Source of the DNA: Pomacea canaliculata
Taxonomy: Eukaryota > Mollusca > Gastropoda > Architaenioglossa > Ampullariidae
NCBI RefSeq assembly: GCF_003073045.1
Contig: NC_037600.1
Location: 14,651,188-14,715,187, forward strand
Direction of reading: 5' to 3'
DNA: 64,000 nt
The notes beneath the pieces are model-generated. The model did not search any database, was not told where the DNA came from, and saw only the letters and a list, made by a program, of their open reading frames with translations. Of this stretch, positions 62,001 to 64,000 are shown piece after piece. A program made the translations under genes and the position numbers. Position 1 is the stretch's first letter. The number at the start of each line of letters is the position of its first letter.

Positions 62001-64000
62001 TTGATAGGCACATTTACGACATTGATGAGTGTCCGAATTTTGTTCCAAAGATTCTGGACTGAAGTATGGCAAAAATGTGTGATGTACAATGCACCCTAGC
62101 TTACTTTAATGAGACTGACAATGGACACAACAGGATACAAATTCAAAAGGGTCAATAAGGCTTATAAGCTATTATCATGGAAGAACCAGTTTTTAAGGGC
62201 ATTTACATTGTTCCATTCTAATAGCCTGAAATAAAAATGTGCAAAAAGATGGGCAAATCACAAATGAAGAAGAAAAGAAAATCTCATCAGGCCTCTGAAT
62301 GGAAAACAAACAGTACAATGTTTGGAAACACAATATGGCGTTTTATCATCTGTTGTTGACAAATTATCACACATGGGGAAACACATCGAAATCAAAAGCT
62401 CCTTTTCGGTTAAAACATGATTAATGCAACAAAATTTAAGATTTATTACACCATGTGTTTTAACTACAAAATTCAAAAAACAAGAAATGTGGTTGAAAAT
62501 ATTACAACTACTCTCTTGTGTAAAAGGTCTTATGCTTCTGACAACTGGAGACATAAAACATATTTACTGTTTAAGGGTCATTACTTTCCCCTACAATCCT
62601 TCAGCCTTTGCGATATTCCATATCAAATGTACAAAGCAACATCTTTCAACAAACTGAAAAGCAAAGGAAAAAGAAAGAAAACAAATCCAATAAAGCTTGC
62701 TCTGACAACTTGTAATACAAGCAACTAGTATAGCAAGCTCTTTTGCTACATAAGCAGAGGCATATATGAAAAATGAAATTTTTTTCTCTCTGCATCTCTT
62801 GCTCTTTCTTCTTTTTTCCCCCAGTGTCAAAGTTGTGCCAAAACAGTAACCAACGATGGATTCTGACCACCAAAAGAAATACCCACATTCAAAATACTAC
62901 AAGCAGAAAAAATTGCCTCCTACAAAAAAAACCAAAACAATCAAGAACATAAGCCAGACATTTTAGTCTCAACTTCAACAACTGAAGACTTAAAAAGCAG
63001 TCAGGAACCTAAGGTGTTTCAGCTTCATATCAGACACCTAAAAAGCAGTCAGGAGGGGGAAGGGATTGATGTTTTATGCTGAGATAGCAACTAAGGCTAT
63101 ATCACGGCAAGGCAGCCAGGCCTGTAAACACATGCCACATAGAGAAAGAACAGCGTGCCCCAGACAAGAGCTGATCCCAGGACTGCCAACCTTCACTGTA
63201 TTGGTGATAGGCACAGCTTCACATCAGACACCTAAAGACCTGAAGAGTAGTCAGGAATGTCACCCATGATTCACTGGATTTTACCAGAGATACGAAGAAG
63301 ACCTAAGGGGGACATGTCGACAAGCTTCAGTTTACCAGCCAGTTTAACCCACAAGTCTGGATTTCCACCACCCAGGAAGTACATAAAAGAGGGGGACCTA
63401 TCATTAACAGGGAAACAGATCAAAACACATCTTATTCAATCTTCCATGGATCTCCCAGAAGTACATAACAAAGCTACCTCTGCTCGTGGCCCAAATGATG
63501 TTGTGTGACTATTTGGAGGAAAGAAGTCATCATCAAACAAACAGCCATGATTTATTGCAGACAACCTATTCGTAGAAACTTGCCCTGCTCAAGTGATATC
63601 TTTGCACAACAGTGTCATTTCTATACTGCGTATCTTGTTTCAAGAAGGTTCTCTGCATGTGACACCTGTGCACAGGCCTGGGTATTAGGTTTTTTTCATG
63701 GCACTTGATTTTTTTTTTTGTTGTAAACACCTCTTACCCCATAGTTAATTAATTAACTTCTTTCATTCTTCCTTTCCCCCCAGAAAATCATGATTCTGAA
63801 GTTTCACAAAATTGTAAAAGGTCTTAATATTTGCAATGGAGACGAAAAAAATTTATAAACAAGCCTTTTTGGTTATGAGTTGGTATCAAAAATAAGTTTC
63901 AATTTACTGGGCAAAAGACCTCTGGATCTTTTTCGTTCTTTACAGCTTTGCATTATATTCTCAAGTATGAAAATACACAATATTCATGGTTGTCTCATGG
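59100..64000. other. AT-rich region without recognisable coding sequence; possible 3' UTR of a gene to the right
   Basis: An AT run lies at 59203-59218. A minus-strand AATAAA at 59933-59938 could end a transcript coming from beyond the right edge, and the next 4 kb has the even, AT-rich texture of long 3' UTRs. No exon can be supported. The plus-strand frames at 63066-63708 have no recognisable domain, and the first overlaps a SINE. Confidence 0.35.
63040..63213 (-). mobile_element. tRNA-derived SINE, copy c, 5'-truncated, with 20-bp target duplication
   Basis: The head begins inside the SINE at TGCCTATCACCAATACAG (minus strand) and the tail matches copy b (GATATAGCCTTAGTTGC). The flanking repeats at 63020-63039 and 63214-63233 are 20 bp and differ at one base (on the plus strand CAGCTTCA, then T or C, then ATCAGACACCT). 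The missing 5' end is normal for target-primed insertion. Confidence 0.85.

Noticed and set aside
63066-63708. Three consecutive plus-strand frames, looked at as a possible gene
   Set aside because: The first overlaps SINE copy c. The others show no domain and no plausible splice sites linking them.

Overview
The window looks like nuclear DNA of a lophotrochozoan animal, most likely a gastropod mollusc. The reasons are spliced genes with GT-AG introns, AT-rich intergenic DNA full of microsatellites and SINEs, and a tandem family of secreted VWA plus chitin-binding (peritrophin-type) proteins of the kind found in molluscan shell and mucus matrices. Everything was read by eye; no alignment or database search was run.

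Region 1 (1-17.5 kb) is a head-to-tail tandem array on the minus strand. Two complete genes are present: copy A (2761-7709, 9 coding exons, 550 aa) and copy B (11488-17089, 12 coding exons, 746 aa). The upstream region of a third copy is cut by the left edge (1-822). Each protein has a signal peptide, a head that looks lysozyme/transglycosylase-like, a VWA domain with an intact metal site, a beta-rich segment, and C-terminal chitin-binding domains (three in B, one in A). The three promoters share a TATA box and a 50-bp block at nearly fixed spacing. Copy A has lost two chitin-binding domains through internal deletions.

Region 2 (17.5-47 kb) holds three conserved housekeeping genes and one tRNA. 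They are lysosomal thioesterase PPT2 (minus, 9 exons, 302 aa, complete catalytic triad), an initiator tRNA-Met, an HRG1/SLC48A1-type heme transporter (plus, 3 exons, 163 aa) and a zeta-crystallin-type quinone oxidoreductase, CRYZ (plus, 8 exons, 321 aa). The intervals carry SINEs with clear target-site duplications, a LINE fragment, a possible solo LTR and a perfect 27-bp stem-loop.

Region 3 (47.8-59 kb) carries three dispersed paralogues of a small protein family I do not recognise (47.8, 52.5 and 58.4 kb). They share a head with an N-I-R-H-(I/V)-Y motif and a P-R-A-(P/S)-A-F motif, and have quite different tails: lysine-rich, cysteine-rich, or a repeat of the last head motif. This is the best candidate for something undescribed. 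Between them lie a minisatellite, a SINE and a hAT-type MITE nested in one another.

Region 4 (59-64 kb) has no recognisable coding sequence. It may be the 3' UTR of a minus-strand gene lying to the right.
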